Source: Siphonodentalium dalli (taxonomy: Eukaryota; Mollusca; Scaphopoda; Gadilida; Siphonodentaliidae). From it: a stretch of DNA of 64,000 nt. Under the pieces are notes generated by a model. The model was not told the DNA's origin. It ran no database searches and saw only the letters and a list, made by a program, of their open reading frames with translations. The stretch covers positions 156,761,151-156,825,150 of the forward strand of contig CP136068.1 in NCBI GenBank assembly GCA_032622095.1, given 5' to 3'. This document shows, in pieces, positions 31,390-43,293 of the stretch. Numbering within the stretch: position 1 is the stretch's first letter; each line of letters starts with the position of its first letter. A program made the position numbers and the translations under genes.

Positions 31390-33641
31390 CGGACGTGTTT
31401 CTTAACAGCTAACAAGAACAGTCAATCTCTACACCACAGCGGTATTGTATTGTATTGATTCTCTACTTTTTCACACCGAACATTGTCCGAACATTGCAAC
31501 GCGCACCTGGCCGTTTCGCACCTCGCAAGCAACCCATTGTTTCACGCTGTAAACCACTCGGCACACAATAGAACTAATTTAACTCAGTTCTCAGTTTTGA
31601 TATTTTCCTAGCCTGTGGCACTTAATCCGACCACTACAGCTAGTACCGAAACAAAATTTAGCAACAATCCGACACCAAAAATGGACGCACTTCTTAATAA
31701 CCCAATTTATTTAGACCTCAAAAAACTAAATGAGATACTTCACAAACAAATAGCCGAATTAACCGATCAAGTTAGTAAAATGGCAAGTGATAACGCAAAA
31801 GCAAGGGCCGATCACGCAAAAGAAAAGGCCGATAATGACACCGCACTTGAGAAATTGCGAGTTGTATAACGAAAAACAAATGAATATGTTAGTCAAAAAC
31901 TTTGGGAATTCCGGAGATTCGAAGAAGAACTCGGAGGGAAAAAACAAGAAGGATAAAGAAAGACAGAAGAAAGTCTCAATCGACAAAGGAAAGGGTAAGC
32001 AACCCATTTCAAAACTCACCTGCACCACACCCAAACCTAAGCCAGTCCCAAAAAACAATCAATCAACTAGCAAATCAGTCAAACGCACCAGCACCAAACC
32101 CAGCACTCCCGGATTTTCAACCATCAACGAGCACTATCGCTTACAATCCACCCACTCCAACCTTCAATTCACAAAACATGTCCCCCTTCAATACTCCTAC
32201 AAGCAGAACTTCATCTCCCAAAGATAACAGAAGCATGGATTCTACAAAACAACTAGCCTCCGATTCCTTTGCTATCATTGATAAGGAAGATGTCAAATTT
32301 AACCCTAACCCATGGAATCTTAATCTTAATAACAAACGAGCAAAGAGGAAATTGGACAATGAATTCGAAAGCAATAGCAAAAACCCCCGATTTAACAATA
32401 ACCAGCAAAATCAAAATCTAAAGACTATCTCTGACAACAGGACAACCCATCAAAAACTAACTGTTTGCAGAAAACGCTACATCCGACATGAAGAATAGCC
32501 CATTCTTTCTGAAAAATATCTTAAAAGAGCATAACTTTGAAACACAAGTAACCAAAAGCGGAAATCTACTAGTCTACCCAAGCGATCTAAAAACTAAACT
32601 GTACCTAATGAACGAAGCCTCAAAGCACCACCCCATTCTATCAAAGGTCACGTTCCGCCCAACAAGGGGTAAAAGGGACCCACCAAACAATCGACACGTG
32701 GTAATTTGAGGAGTCGACCCCGAGACCCCGATTGAAGATATACAAATGGATATTGGACCCCAGTATGACGCGAGACGAATGTACTCCGCCAAACACGGCG
32801 ATGCACCAACTAGAAAGATTAAAGTAACATGCCCTGATGAACAAAGTAAAGAGCGCATGCTCAAGGGGATCCAACTCGGGTCATCCAGAAATAAATTCAA
32901 GGTAGTAGAATATAAGCCCCCTACACATGTCACTCAATGTCTGAGGTGCTTCGGCTACCAACACAAAGTAGCCGGTTGCACCGCAGACAACGAACTATGT
33001 AAAAAATGTTCAGCACAGCACAATTACAAAACCTGTAACTCAACAACTATGAAATGCATCAACTGCGGAGGAGACCACCCGGCCTCCTTCAAAGGATGCA
33101 GAGCATATAAGGAAGAAGCAGAGATTAAGGAAAAAAGAAAGTTAACATACGCCGCCGTGGCAAAGAAACCCATTGAACCAAGTGAAGCCATTAGATTCGC
33201 CGCAACAATAGTTGGAATGCCTATGAGAATTCAAAACAAGTAATGATGATAATGCAATCCTACAGAATGTCACCAAAAAATTTAGCCAACATTTTAAAAC
33301 AAACATCTTCAGTTCATGTGTTCGAGATTACACCCGTGAAATAAACAAAATCAATCAGAACTAATGACTAAATATTCTTCTCAAAACCATATCTATATTC
33401 AGCAATCTTTACATTCAATAATGAAGATTTAAAAATAACCCATAACATTAATGGCCTCAGAGGTCACAAACAAGAAATAATAGAATATATCGAAGATTAC
33501 AAACCACATATAATAGCACTTAACTAAACAAAATTAGATCATAAATCAAAAATCCGTTTTCCAGGATTTAACTTAATACGAAAAGACCGCAATTGCCACG
33601 GCGGAGGTGTTGCCTTCCTTATCCAACACTGCCTAAAATAC
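31390..33641 (+). mobile_element. Jockey-like LINE J2, truncated in the endonuclease
   Basis: It has a 5' leader, ORF1 (31681-33364) and the first ~70 codons of ORF2 endonuclease (33420-33641: NINGLRGHKQEIIEYIEDYK, then PGFNLIRKDRNCHGGGVAFL). The endonuclease stops abruptly at 33641, where ORF1 sequence of another copy begins. It lacks RT and a 3' UTR. Confidence 0.75.
31681..33364 (+). pseudogene. J2 ORF1
   Basis: It starts MDALLNNPIYLDLKKLNEIL. A coiled-coil region with alternating D/N and K follows, then shifts near 31860 and 32080. Linker text includes SPKDNRSMDSTKQLASDSFA. From 32488 the core domain reads MKNSPFFLKNILKEHNFETQ, KSGNLLVYPSDLKTKLYLMN and FRPTRGKRDPPNNRHVVI, with a TGA at 32708-32710, then MDIGPQYDARRMYSAKHGDA. 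Three knuckles are intact: CLRCFGYQHKVAGC, CKKCSAQHNYKTC and CINCGGDHPASFKGC (about 32941-33096). It ends EINKINQN at 33364. It is one of the best preserved copies of this ORF1 in the window but is still broken at several points. Confidence 0.82.
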
Positions 33642-33975
33642 AAATAGAAGAAATTCAAATGGACATCGGACCCCAATATGAAGCTAGACGTATGTACTCT
33701 GCTAAACATGATGATGCCCCAACTAGAAAAATTAAAGTCACATGACCTGATGAACACAGTAAAGAACGCATGCTCAAGGGGATTCAACTCGGTGCCTCCA
33801 GAAATAGGTTCAAGGTAGTAGAGTACAAGCCCCCTACACATATCACTCAATGCCCGAGGTGCTTCGGTTACCAACACAAAGTAGCCAGTTGCACCGCAGA
33901 CAGCCAACTATGTAAAAAATGTTCAGTACAGCATAATTATAAAACCTGCAACTCAACAATTATGAAATGCATGTA
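33642..33975 (+). pseudogene. ORF1 fragment of a J3-like copy joined to J2 endonuclease
   Basis: IEEIQMDIGPQYEARRMYSA to NSTIMKCM is almost identical at nucleotide level to 37302-37632 of J3. It carries a TGA in 'cacatgacctgatg' (33741-33755) and C-to-P and other changes in the first knuckle (CPRCFGY). It ends at 'atgaaatgcatgtag', between knuckles 2 and 3. Confidence 0.8.
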
Positions 33976-34713
33976 GAGTCACCCACCAACACAGCAGTGA
34001 TCATCTATTGCTTGAGGATTGGCTAGTCCAATTAATTAACTGGGAGCTTGACGACAAAGGGATAATTAAGACGATTTGACTCATAACAATGTGTGTTAAT
34101 ACCAGTTACTCTCAGTTTTCTCAATGAGTTATAATCATATCCATCTATGATGTAAGCAGAACGAATTTGTGCATTATGAATATAACAGAATATGAAATAA
34201 TCTAATTTAGTAGTGAATTGTATTAAACGACTTTTAATTGGATGTTCAGACATCAAAGGGAATAAATGTTTCATATCTTTTGCAGGCAATAGGGGTGGGC
34301 GTCTGCACAACGGTAGCGGCGGGGGCCATCGTATGGTGGTGCCGCCGCGGGGCGGTCCGCGCGCCATAATGTTGGAAATAATTACAAATTTGTTAGTACA
34401 AATAATTATATTATTCCATAATATATAATATCGCCAAACGGGGCCTGCGAGTTACAATGGCTTCGAAATGTTACTATTGTGTGTTATCATTTTTGGCTGA
34501 GCGTTACAGTTGATCTTTGTATACCATCTCCCAGTACCTGTCACGAATGTAAAACCATTATGTGAGACTTGCAGGAGCACATAACGTGTAAGAGTTCATT
34601 TTCATATGTTTCGCAACACAAGTGACACGCCAGATTGTTACTGTAAGGGCTGGTACACTTACTTTTGTCAACTCCGTTGCCACCTTTGCACCCCAAAAGA
34701 AGATCTCCATACC
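33976..34713. other. No gene seen; GC-rich island at 34290-34370
   Basis: Mostly AT-rich, with a short GC-rich stretch ('cggtagcggcgggggccatc', 'gtgccgccgcggggcggtcc') that stands out from its surroundings. A 111-codon minus-strand ORF crosses it (34032-34367), but the translation has no recognisable motif. Confidence 0.4.
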
Positions 34714-35783
34714 CTAATTAATAACATTATTTTCTAGGCAATGGTGAATTCTTAGAGATATGATTGTTTTCATTTTCAGTGCTTTTTTCCTTAATTTATC
34801 GCGTTTTCGGATTTCTTTTCGTATATCTGAATTAAACCAGAATTTATCTTTCGGTCTAATTGTGATATTCAACTGTGGAATTGTTACAGATATTATCTCC
34901 ATAAATTGTTTTTCAAAAAGTTCAACTGCTTCATCTGTTATTTAGTGGCTGGAGGAGATAGTCCCAGTTTATATTTTTAAGTAACTCATTGGTATTAATG
35001 AAATCGCCCCGTTTATAATTCCATATCTTCCTGTCAAATGACGCACACGAGGCATTTTCAAACTTCAGAGTGGCATAAACGGCTAAGTGATCTGATTTAC
35101 CAAGATCTAAGACATCAGCATCGTGCATAATAAGGGATTTCCCAATTAGTATTGGATCAAGGAGGGTTTTTGATATGCATGTAATTCTAGTTGGCTTCGT
35201 GATAACATTTCGTAGATCATAATAATTTATTAATTGTTTAAGTTTGGCAGACTCTAGTAGTAGGTTAGAGTTAAAATCCCCGCATAATATGAGATTATCG
35301 GTTAATTGTAGTGCGTTATCAATAGACTCATCTAAAAGCTCCCGATAGTTTGGGTCACAGAATTGTTCGGATCTATATGATACTCCGAGGAGTAATTTTC
35401 TTGATTTAGAAAAAACTTCGAACCACATTATCGAAGAGTCAAATTCTAAGATTGGAAATCTTTTGTAAACAATATGATTTGCAAAATATACACAAATGCC
35501 ACCCCCATCCGAGTCACGATCATTCCTTATTGGTACACAAAAATCTTGGGAGTTCAATGTTTTCAGACAGGAAATTGGAGTCCAAGTGAGTCTCAGTAAA
35601 ACACAAAATATCATAATCACAAATACTATCTGCGATTTTTTCGATCTTATGCCTGATACTTCTTATGTTATAATGGAACACAGTTAATGTATGCTCAGTA
35701 TTGGGTAATGTAGATTGCCGAGCTGGGCCAGGGTTCTTTTCCACATCACCTGATAGCAATATCAAAATTGTAAGGTAGTACAT
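34714..35783 (-). pseudogene. ORF2 of a CR1/L2-like LINE with N-terminal 2A-like peptide, 3'-truncated
   Basis: On the minus strand the ORF starts at 35783 (MYYLTILILL). Residues 12-20 are GDVEKNPGP, the 2A-type consensus D-x-E-x-N-P-G-P. After it come HYNIRSIRHKIEKIADSI, ILCFTETHLDSNFLS (catalytic Glu) and, after a frameshift between 35520 and 35620, DGGGICVYFAN, LLLGVSYRSEQF, LILCGDFNSNLLL and LGKSDHLAVYATL, the APE-type endonuclease motifs. A further shift near 34920 leads to IRPKDKFWFNSDIRKEIRKR and DKLRKKALK, the linker before RT. The sequence ends at 34714, so RT is absent. 2A-like motifs at the N terminus of such ORF2 proteins are known from mollusc, sea urchin and amphioxus elements, where they cause co-translational separation. 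Confidence 0.82.
35724..35750 (-). other. 2A-like ribosome-skipping motif GDVEKNPGP
   Basis: Nine codons matching the 2A consensus exactly, preceded by a hydrophobic LTILILLS stretch. In this family the peptide bond before the last Pro is not formed, so a short ~19-residue leader would be released. The leader here is mostly hydrophobic, compatible with a signal-like N terminus. Confidence 0.85.
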
Positions 35784-36230
35784 TATACAACGTAAATTTA
35801 TGCCCCAGAAGTCATGCCTAAGATTTTGTGTTATTTTCCCATTTGATAAGATACTCCCCTTTTTCAGGTCGAAGACCCCGATCGCTGCAGAGGCTCGGAA
35901 CCACCCACCCCGTCCTTGTACGCTGGAAGTTTTTAGCCGACCCCCCTTGGGTAAACTGTATTTTATTGGATATATTGTTATTATTTATTACCATTAACAT
36001 GTTTTTTCCTATATTATATTTTGATAAATCGCTATTTTTATATGATCGTTAACATATTGTAAATTTTTCATGTACTGTTATCCAAGGCACTATATTTACA
36101 CTCCAATACGTATTATGTCTGTGGACGAGAATTCATAGAACCTGATTGGTCTAAACGACGTCATGTGAGAAGCCATACGCCATAGGTATATAGTGTATAC
36201 TACCATGGGTTGTGTGACGTCATGTAACGT
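35784..36230 (-). other. Probable 5' leader of the 2A LINE, then spacer
   Basis: The 200 bp upstream (plus 35784-35985) contains a GC-rich block ('cagaggctcggaaccaccca', 'gacccccttgg') unlike the AT-rich surroundings and would be the 5' UTR. Beyond ~36000 the sequence is unremarkable; it has ACGTCAT motifs at 36158 and 36219. Confidence 0.4.
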
Positions 36231-37985
36231 TCAGATTTGAAGGCAGACAGGCGGAAATTGAGTCTGCACTTGGCATTTTTTTCACACCTAGCGCGTTCTC
36301 CATTGTATTGCAAATTAGACCTCTTTGTTAGACTTCAGAAAGTAATTGATCCTTCCCCCAAAGTTGGACCTTTGGCAAAATTGTCACATAAATTGTACCA
36401 GTAGTCACTACCAAAATAAAAATCAAGCAACCAAAATCTAAACATGGCATTCAAAAACCAGGAAATTCTCAACTGATGGCTAAAATAGATACTATGCAAA
36501 GCACATTAGACAATATGAATAAGCAGGTCGCCGATCAGAATATACAAATTCTGAAACTAAACGACCGACTCTCAGTAGGAGAAGAGAAGAGAAGGCTCCA
36601 AACAAATCCGGAGGTTCAAAGAAGACATCGACCAACAAAGGCAATGGTAACTTTAAATCAAAACGCACTTGCACTAAACCCAGATTTTCAACCGTCTACG
36701 AGTGATATCGCTTTCACACCAGCCACTCTAACCTTCCATTCTCAAAACATGTCCCCTTTCCAAACTCCTACAAGCAGAACTTCATCTCCCAAAGATAATA
36801 GGAGCATGGATTCAACAAGACAAATAGCCTCTGAATCTTTTGCTATCATTAATATAGATAAGGAAGATCCCAACCCTAACCCATGGAATCAACAAAATAA
36901 ACGAACAAAGAGGAAATTTGACAATAATTTCGAACGCAATAGCAAAAACCCACGATTCAAACAATAACAAGCCCAGTCAAAATCAAAGATTATCTTTTAC
37001 AACCGGACAACGCATCCAAAAACAAACTATTTGCCGAAAATACTACATCCGACATGAAGAATAACCCAATTTTTCTGAAAAAAATCATGAAGGATCAAAT
37101 CTTTGAAACACAAGTAACAAGTAACCAAAAGCGGAAATGTACTAGTTTACCCAAGCGATCTGAAAACTAAACTATACTTAATGAATAAAGCTTCAAAGGA
37201 CCACCCCATTCTCTCAAAGGTCACATTCCGTCCAACAAGGGGTAAAAGGGACCAACCTAATGATCGCCATGTAGTAATATGTGTAGTCGACCCTGAGACC
37301 CCGATAGAAGAAATTCAAATGGACATCGGACCCCAATATGAAGCTAGACGTATGTACTCGGCTAAACATGATGATGCCCCAACTAGAAAAATTAAAGTCA
37401 CATGCCCTGATGAACACAGTAAAGAACGCATGCTCAAGGGGATTCAACTCGGCGCCTCCAGAAATAGGTTCAAGGTAGTAGAGTACAAGCCCCCTACACA
37501 TATCACTCAATGTCTGAGGTGCTTCGGTTACCAACACAAAGTAGCCGGTTGCACCGCAGACAGCGAACTATGTAAAAAATGTTCAGCACAGCATAATTAT
37601 AAAACCTGCAACTCAACAATTATGAAATGCATCCACTACGGAGGTGACCACCTGGCCTCTTTCAAAGGATGCAGAGCATACAAAGAAGCAGCTATTAAGG
37701 AGAAAAGAAAGTTAACATATGCCGCCGTAGCAAAGAAACCCATTGAATCAAGCGAAGCCATTAGATTCGCCGCAACAATAGTTGAATGCCTACGAGATTT
37801 TAAAATAAGCAATGATGATAATGCTATTCTACAAAATGTCACCGAAAAAGTAAGCCAGCATTTTAAAACAAACATCTACAGTTCATGTGTTAGAGATTAC
37901 ACTCGTGAAATAAACAAAATCAACCAGAACTAAAGACTAATTATTCTTCTCAAAAACCATATCTACATTCAACAATATTTACATT
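36231..37985 (+). mobile_element. Jockey-like LINE J3, ORF1 only
   Basis: The leader contains 'ggcatttttttcacacctag', matching 'ggcattttttcacacctcgc' in J1. ORF1 follows, and similarity to the J1 inter-ORF region continues to 'acattcaata' at 37989, after which an unrelated sequence starts. ORF2 is missing. Confidence 0.75.
36476..37933 (+). pseudogene. J3 ORF1
   Basis: The first piece, 36476-36964, has a heptad-like start (MAKIDTMQSTLDNMNKQVAD) and the Ser-rich linker (SPKDNRSMDSTRQIASESFA). A TAA ends it at 36967, and the frame is broken again near 37110 by a tandem duplication 'aagtaacaagtaac'. From 37181 it runs intact for 250 codons: KASKDHPILSKVTFRPTRGK, MDIGPQYEARRMYSAKHDDA, and knuckles CLRCFGYQHKVAGC, CKKCSAQHNYKTC and CIHYGGDHLASFKGC. 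In the third knuckle the second Cys is Tyr, so that site cannot bind zinc normally. The ending is REINKINQN at 37933. This lineage was the source of the fragment at 33642-33975. Confidence 0.82.
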
Positions 37986-39420
37986 CAATATAGTCCAGGA
38001 GATATTGGTCGACCTCTGCACCACCCCCCCCCCCCCCCAGGACTTAACTTCACCCCATTAATTTTCTTCCTTAAGGTCTCCTCTAATTTTTTTCACTTGT
38101 TAACAAGAAAAAGTGGCCGCAAAGACTCCAGACAAGATGGCGTCCATCATGGCGGCAATTTTTTTAAATGCACCAGGTCTCTTTGATCGCCATTATAGTA
38201 AAGATGATAGCACATGCGGTCTTGTTTTCCGCTCGATTCGTTATGCTTATATACAACTCTTACAAATTAGCCAAAAATCCGACACCAGAATCCAATATGG
38301 CGGCCAAGATGGCCGCCGAAATGTGAAAATATGCTATTTTTCTGACATGTTACCACCTTTCGTTTGTCTCTGTGGGAAAATGTTAGAATGTTTGCGACAT
38401 GTTATACATTTATCAATTAGAGGAGTCATTGGCGAACACATGGGGACCATAATATGCATTCATTGCGGGATATTTTTGTCCGATATCACGTTTTCCCAAA
38501 TGCCGGTATCATAGGTCAAAGCCTAATCTCCGTTAATAACGCGAGGTTATGTTTCGAATCAATGAATGTTATTGCTATTATAACAATACCCATACATATA
38601 TATTTGCAGGAGATACTCGAGCTAGGATTCCTCTTATACCAGAGTTGAGGAATATTTACCCAACTCCAAGATGGCGGCCAAAATGGCCACCAGAAATAAA
38701 AATCGTCGAAAATCGCTGATTTTAACATCAGTGAGCATTATTGTCATGACAACTCCACACCTGCTTACTATTGTAAGTTGGGAACACTTAGGCGAAGAAC
38801 TTTCCTTGTACCATATCCAAATAAAAGTCCCCCAAATCCAAAATGGCGCCCACAATGGCGGACAGATTTTGAAAAATACACTGCCCTGGAATTGCTAAAC
38901 ACATATGTGCCATAATCAACTTATTGCCCTATGAATCCTTTGTATTGACTCTTTTCCAAAAATGCCATTTTGGACTGTTTTGTGGCGTTTTTGTCCATTA
39001 GACCTCAAAATATCTCCCGAATGTTCCACGTATAAAATTAAAAAAAATACGTTGATTGATTAGAGCCACATACCATATCCCATGTTTACATTTTGAGTCG
39101 TCAACATCGGGGAAACCAAGACAACCCTCGTGGTTTATCGTTTGCATGTTTGTTTTTTAAAGATCTCATTTCCGTTGAACCAATAAAGACTATTTAAATT
39201 TTCTGCTGATCATTCTACCAATATCTTCTAAACAAAAGTATATGTGCTCTCACTACACGAGGATTCACTGTAAATAGGAATATGGACAACAAACATATTT
39301 ATCTAGCCCAAATATTGTAATTTCTGAATCCAGATCTACCATAATCAATATAAGAACTAATTATATTTTGTTCAATTTCCTCATGATACCCAACCATAAC
39401 TGTATGCATTTTCGGGTTAG
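37986..39420. repeat. Degenerate repeats with AAGATGGCGGC-type motifs
   Basis: 'aagatggcgtccatcatggc' (38135), 'atggcggccaagatggccgc' (38298), 'aagatggcggccaaaatggc' (38669) and 'aaaatggcgcccacaatggc' (38841) recur in an otherwise AT-rich stretch, each followed by related text such as 'aaaaat'. AAnATGGCGGC resembles the YY1 binding core. Short ORFs start at these ATGs, but none has a recognisable product. A C-run is at 38022-38038. Confidence 0.5.
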
Positions 39421-40020
39421 TTATTATGCCATTCATCATTCAAATCTTCTTAATCCACATTCAAGTTATCTTGTCCGCCGACCCAACGGGTTCGGAGGAC
39501 TACTATAATCGGCACGTCTGTGCGTCCGTCCGTGCGTGCGTCCGATGTTTCCGGATGATAACTTTAGTTAGAATGAACCAAATTATATTAAATTTGGAAT
39601 GTGGGTTTACTAGCAGAAAAGACAGGTCAAGTTAGAATTATGGTTCCGTCCGCCAATTTTCACCAGAGTTATGCCCCTTTTTTAACTTAAAATTTTGCCG
39701 TCTGTTAACAGTTTTGGTTTCCGACCGATAACTCCAGTTTGGATTATTTGATCTGAACCAAAGTTGGTATGTGTATTTCCCAGGTAAAGATATAGGCCAA
39801 GTTCGAAAATGAGTTCCGTCCAATTATTTTTACATGAGTTACGGCCCTTTTTCGACTTAGAATTTTTGCCAATTTGAGGTTTCCGAGTGATAACTTTGGT
39901 AAATGTGTACTGAATGAAATTAAATTTGGTATGTAGGTTTACTATCAATAAAGACAGGTTTTTATGCACAAACAACGGTCGTATCAAGCCGACGCTTAGA
40001 GGCGGACATGAGGTCTACCG
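39421..40020. repeat. Short interspersed repeat, two or three degenerate units
   Basis: Blocks with 'gataacttt', 'ggttccgtccgccaattttc', 'agttatgcccctttttt' and 'aaatttggtatgtaggttta' recur in degenerate form (39550-39680, 39720-39850, 39885-39965), following a 'gtgcgtccgtccgtgcgtgcg' tract at 39520-39541. The pattern resembles short repeats that I associate with mollusc genomes. Confidence 0.6.
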
Positions 40021-40700
40021 ACCTTTTATTTTCCTTTAATTTGTGAGACATTTATGCGATTGCTATACAAAATACTGAAATACTATGTATGGAACTGAGG
40101 CTTAGTTTGAAAAATTCACATTTGGCCCGATTACTTTCACTTAGTAGATCCTATCGAAATTTAATATTGAACCCTATCGACATAGCAAACCTGAGATCTA
40201 GCATTGTCCCCAAATGCAGTATTTGCACCCAAGTAGACACTATTTCTTATGACGTTTGTCGAAATGACGTCATGTAACGTCGTACACAAACCCACACTTG
40301 CGTTGCTTTGATTAATGAAATTTTAATGCGCTCTACCGAAGCGTTGTTGAAAAAGGGCGCTATAAATTAATTGTCAAATAAGGCGAGTGTGAATATAATT
40401 AATGCATGTTGCTTGTTGCTTTTGCCCTGCAAATACATGCGGTGTAGAGTCGAGACTATCTAGCGTTATATACCGTCGTTGGAAATTGGTGCTAAATGGT
40501 CTTATAATAGATCATAATATGTCACTTCAGTGTGAATATAAGTAATGGATTGTGTCTTTGTTATTAAAGTTGTGCATTGTGTGTGGAATCGAAGTACATA
40601 TGCGGAAGACAGCAAATTGATAAATAACGTTTTTTAGACAATATAAAAATGGGCGCGAAGCGGGCAAATTGGCCACAGTACAAGGCATGTGACCTTACGC

Positions 40701-40727
40701 ATATATATATATATATATATATATATA
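40701..40727. repeat. AT dinucleotide microsatellite
   Basis: About 13 uninterrupted AT units. Confidence 0.95.
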
Positions 40728-41469
40728 CGCTGCTGAATAAAAGCTCCAAACTAAGACTATTTCTCAAACAATCACAATTGTTTTGGGAAGTGATCAGTTT
40801 TTACATTTTATTCGGGCTTCATAGGGCCACAATAACATAAATTTCCAATAAAAGATATTCGACAGATTACAAAAATCCATAACATTATGATAGTATCCTA
40901 TCAATTTTCGATATACTGAATCAAAACAGAATATTCATCTGAATAGGTGCAAAAATACGTTTACAATTAACGAAATAGTCTCATCTCAAACGTCAATATA
41001 TTATCTGACAACTGTTTACTATTTCACTATCATTCAGGTAATTCTATCCCAAAATCAAAGAAAACAAATTAATTGAACAAATTAAGAAGCTTAGACTGAT
41101 TAAAATCGGAGGAACTAACCCGAAAATGCATACAAATGATTGGGTAGCATCAGGATAATGTGAAGAAGTCATATTTTACCCCTATAATGACCTCACGAAA
41201 ACTGGATCCTGAAATTAGGAACAGTTGGGCTTCACACATGGTGGTCACGGAATTTTCCCTTTCTGGTGACATCTTATGTAATGAGAGCCCATACTAATTA
41301 TGTTATTGTGCTGGATTGGAAGTATCATGGTATTGCATTAACAGCTTGAAGCTTATGTTTAACCTCTTCCCTTCGCGACTTGCCAACTCCGATCAATCGG
41401 CAATGCGTAGCTATATTATAGACAGTGTTCTGCATTTGAGTTATTGTTCTTAGAACTTTTATAATCTAG
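40728..41469. other. No gene seen
   Basis: AT-rich sequence without a recognised feature. Confidence 0.5.
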
Positions 41470-41996
41470 CACTCTTAGAACAAACGTGTATAAAGTGTAC
41501 AAGCTGTGTTACATTTTATCTTAAACAAAATTGTGTAGAAATGACACATGACATAATTATTAAATTTGTCGGTGAAATATCATCAACGTTGAATATGATT
41601 GAATATGTGAGTGTATCATAGTTATTAGATGAAATGTGTTCTATTGGAGACACAAAACTCGTAAAGGCTACCACAGAACAAACAATTGGCAGCAGCTTTA
41701 AACTTTGTTATTACACTATGTTTGTGTAAAAACTGAACACATAATTGTGTAGCACACAATTTTAAAGCAGCTACCACTTTTTTATTATCGCAACTTTTAC
41801 GAGGTTTATGTCTCAAATAGAAAATATCTCATCTATTAAATATAATATACCCACATATTCACTTATATTCAATGTTGAGAAAATTCCACTGATACATTTA
41901 TGTCATGTTGCATTTTTACACAATTTTGTTTAAGATCAAATGTAACACATATTGTGTAGTATTTATACACATTTGTTCTAAGAGTGTACGTCTTTA
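41470..41996. mobile_element. Fold-back DNA element with ~100-bp terminal inverted repeats
   Basis: The left end CACTCTTAGAACAAACGTGT and the reverse complement of the right end, CACTCTTAGAACAAATGTGT, match at 19 of 20. Similarity continues through TTACATTTTATCTTAAACAA and 'acatgacataa' for about 100 bp. An inner pair (near 41652, 'acaaaactcgtaaag', and 41795, 'cttttacgaggttt') is also inverted, so the element folds along most of its length. No transposase and no clear target duplication were found. Confidence 0.75.
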
Positions 41997-42038
41997 TAAA
42001 ATATGAATCTAATATTATCTCAATTTATTTCTATATAG

Positions 42039-42167
42039 GGACCCGAGTTACTACAAGATAAAACTCAGCAATAACAACAACTATGTTATTGAGAAACATT
42101 TAGGACTACCCATAAAGCCGGGGCGTAAATATACATTTATCTTACGTGGAAATTGCATAACGCAATA
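42039..42167 (+). CDS. Candidate internal exon, 43 codons, phase 2-2
   Basis: An acceptor (TTTATTTCTATATAG) ends at 42038, and a perfect donor (GTAAGTAC) starts at 42168. The 129-bp segment between is open in one frame: DPSYYKIKLSNNNNYVIEKH and LGLPIKPGRKYTFILRGNC. The alternation of polar and hydrophobic residues (YKIKL, YTFILRG) resembles strands of an extracellular beta-sandwich, but no family is recognised. An acceptor at 42308-42309 would add an 18-codon terminal piece ending at TGA 42362-42364. The evidence is limited to splice signals and reading frame. Confidence 0.4.
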
Positions 42168-42364
42168 GTAAGTACAGTAATATATTGCTCATCATAAAAT
42201 AAATAAACTTCCAAATAATGTATTAAGCATTTCGCAAATTATTTCTATGTTTTTATAATCAAGACCAACGCACTGTAAACCACAAATAATTTTTAAATCT
42301 AATTTTTAGCTCAAGTAGCTCAAGCTATTTTCGTCAATTTCATGCAGTCAATTGTTTCCTTTGA

Positions 42365-43293
42365 TAAATCATAAATTGCACATTCTTGATTCAATCATCA
42401 CTGAAATTCATATGTATCATCCTACTGGCCTCGATATAAGAGAAATCAATTACTTCGTTGGAATAAAAACGTTACCACACATAGCCACCATTAATTTAAA
42501 ATTATCACTACAACCTACAAAGCACATGTTTAGAAGCACCTCTTGATCAGCTATGAAATTTGAATGGGAAATGTACCCAAAAATAAGAATCAGTTTTCCA
42601 TATGTTATCACTTCTATTTTGAATGAATTTGGCTTTTGTATCTTGCGTTATGTTTGCAATTGAAAATGCCAATATATTTACTCTAAATTTCAAAAAAATA
42701 TTTGTTAAAATTTAGTTTAAAATATCTTCAAATATTAGCTATATGGATATTTGAGAACTTAACTTCATGGCCAATTCTTTAACGGGTTATCACTAAACTT
42801 AACATTTTAAGTCACTACTATACAGAAGCGATTAGAATTATATTCTCACTTCCATTGAAAACTGTTGGGCAGCTGCGGTCATTTTATCGTTTTATTTAAA
42901 GATGCATAAACCTCCGACGATCCCAAAATCCTGTTCCTTTGGCTTTGGGTTAAAAAGTATTGTATTATATTTGAGGAATCCACCTATTAAAGTTCAAACT
43001 GATCATATATCAATTAAATTTTTCATGAAATATGTACTCATATGTGGCCTGGTAAAATTCTAAACAGATGGTATCTGACCAAATTCTCCATGAAGATGGA
43101 TATTTCTAAATCCAGTGGGTTTTGGAATTTGATAATTTGAAAATCAGGCTATATTTCGTTAAAAAAATGTTTTTTTTTTGGGGGAAATTTGATACTATAG
43201 ATGGACTGGTTAGCATCATTTTTAAGTAATTAATAAATACTCATAATTGTCGCAGTGTCTAAAAATAAATGTAATTTCCCTTGGAATCTGGTT
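42365..43293. other. No confident gene
   Basis: A 64-codon ORF at 42352-42546 contains ITEIHMYHPTGLDIREINYF but has no suitable acceptor in phase with 42167. The rest is AT-rich. Confidence 0.4.

Noticed and set aside
34032-34367. Minus-strand 111-codon ORF across the GC-rich island
   Set aside because: Composition changes abruptly inside it and no domain is visible; it looks like a chance ORF.
36158-36225. ACGTCAT motifs as CRE promoter elements
   Set aside because: Two short matches near a dead LINE leader are within chance expectation, and no transcript start is evident.
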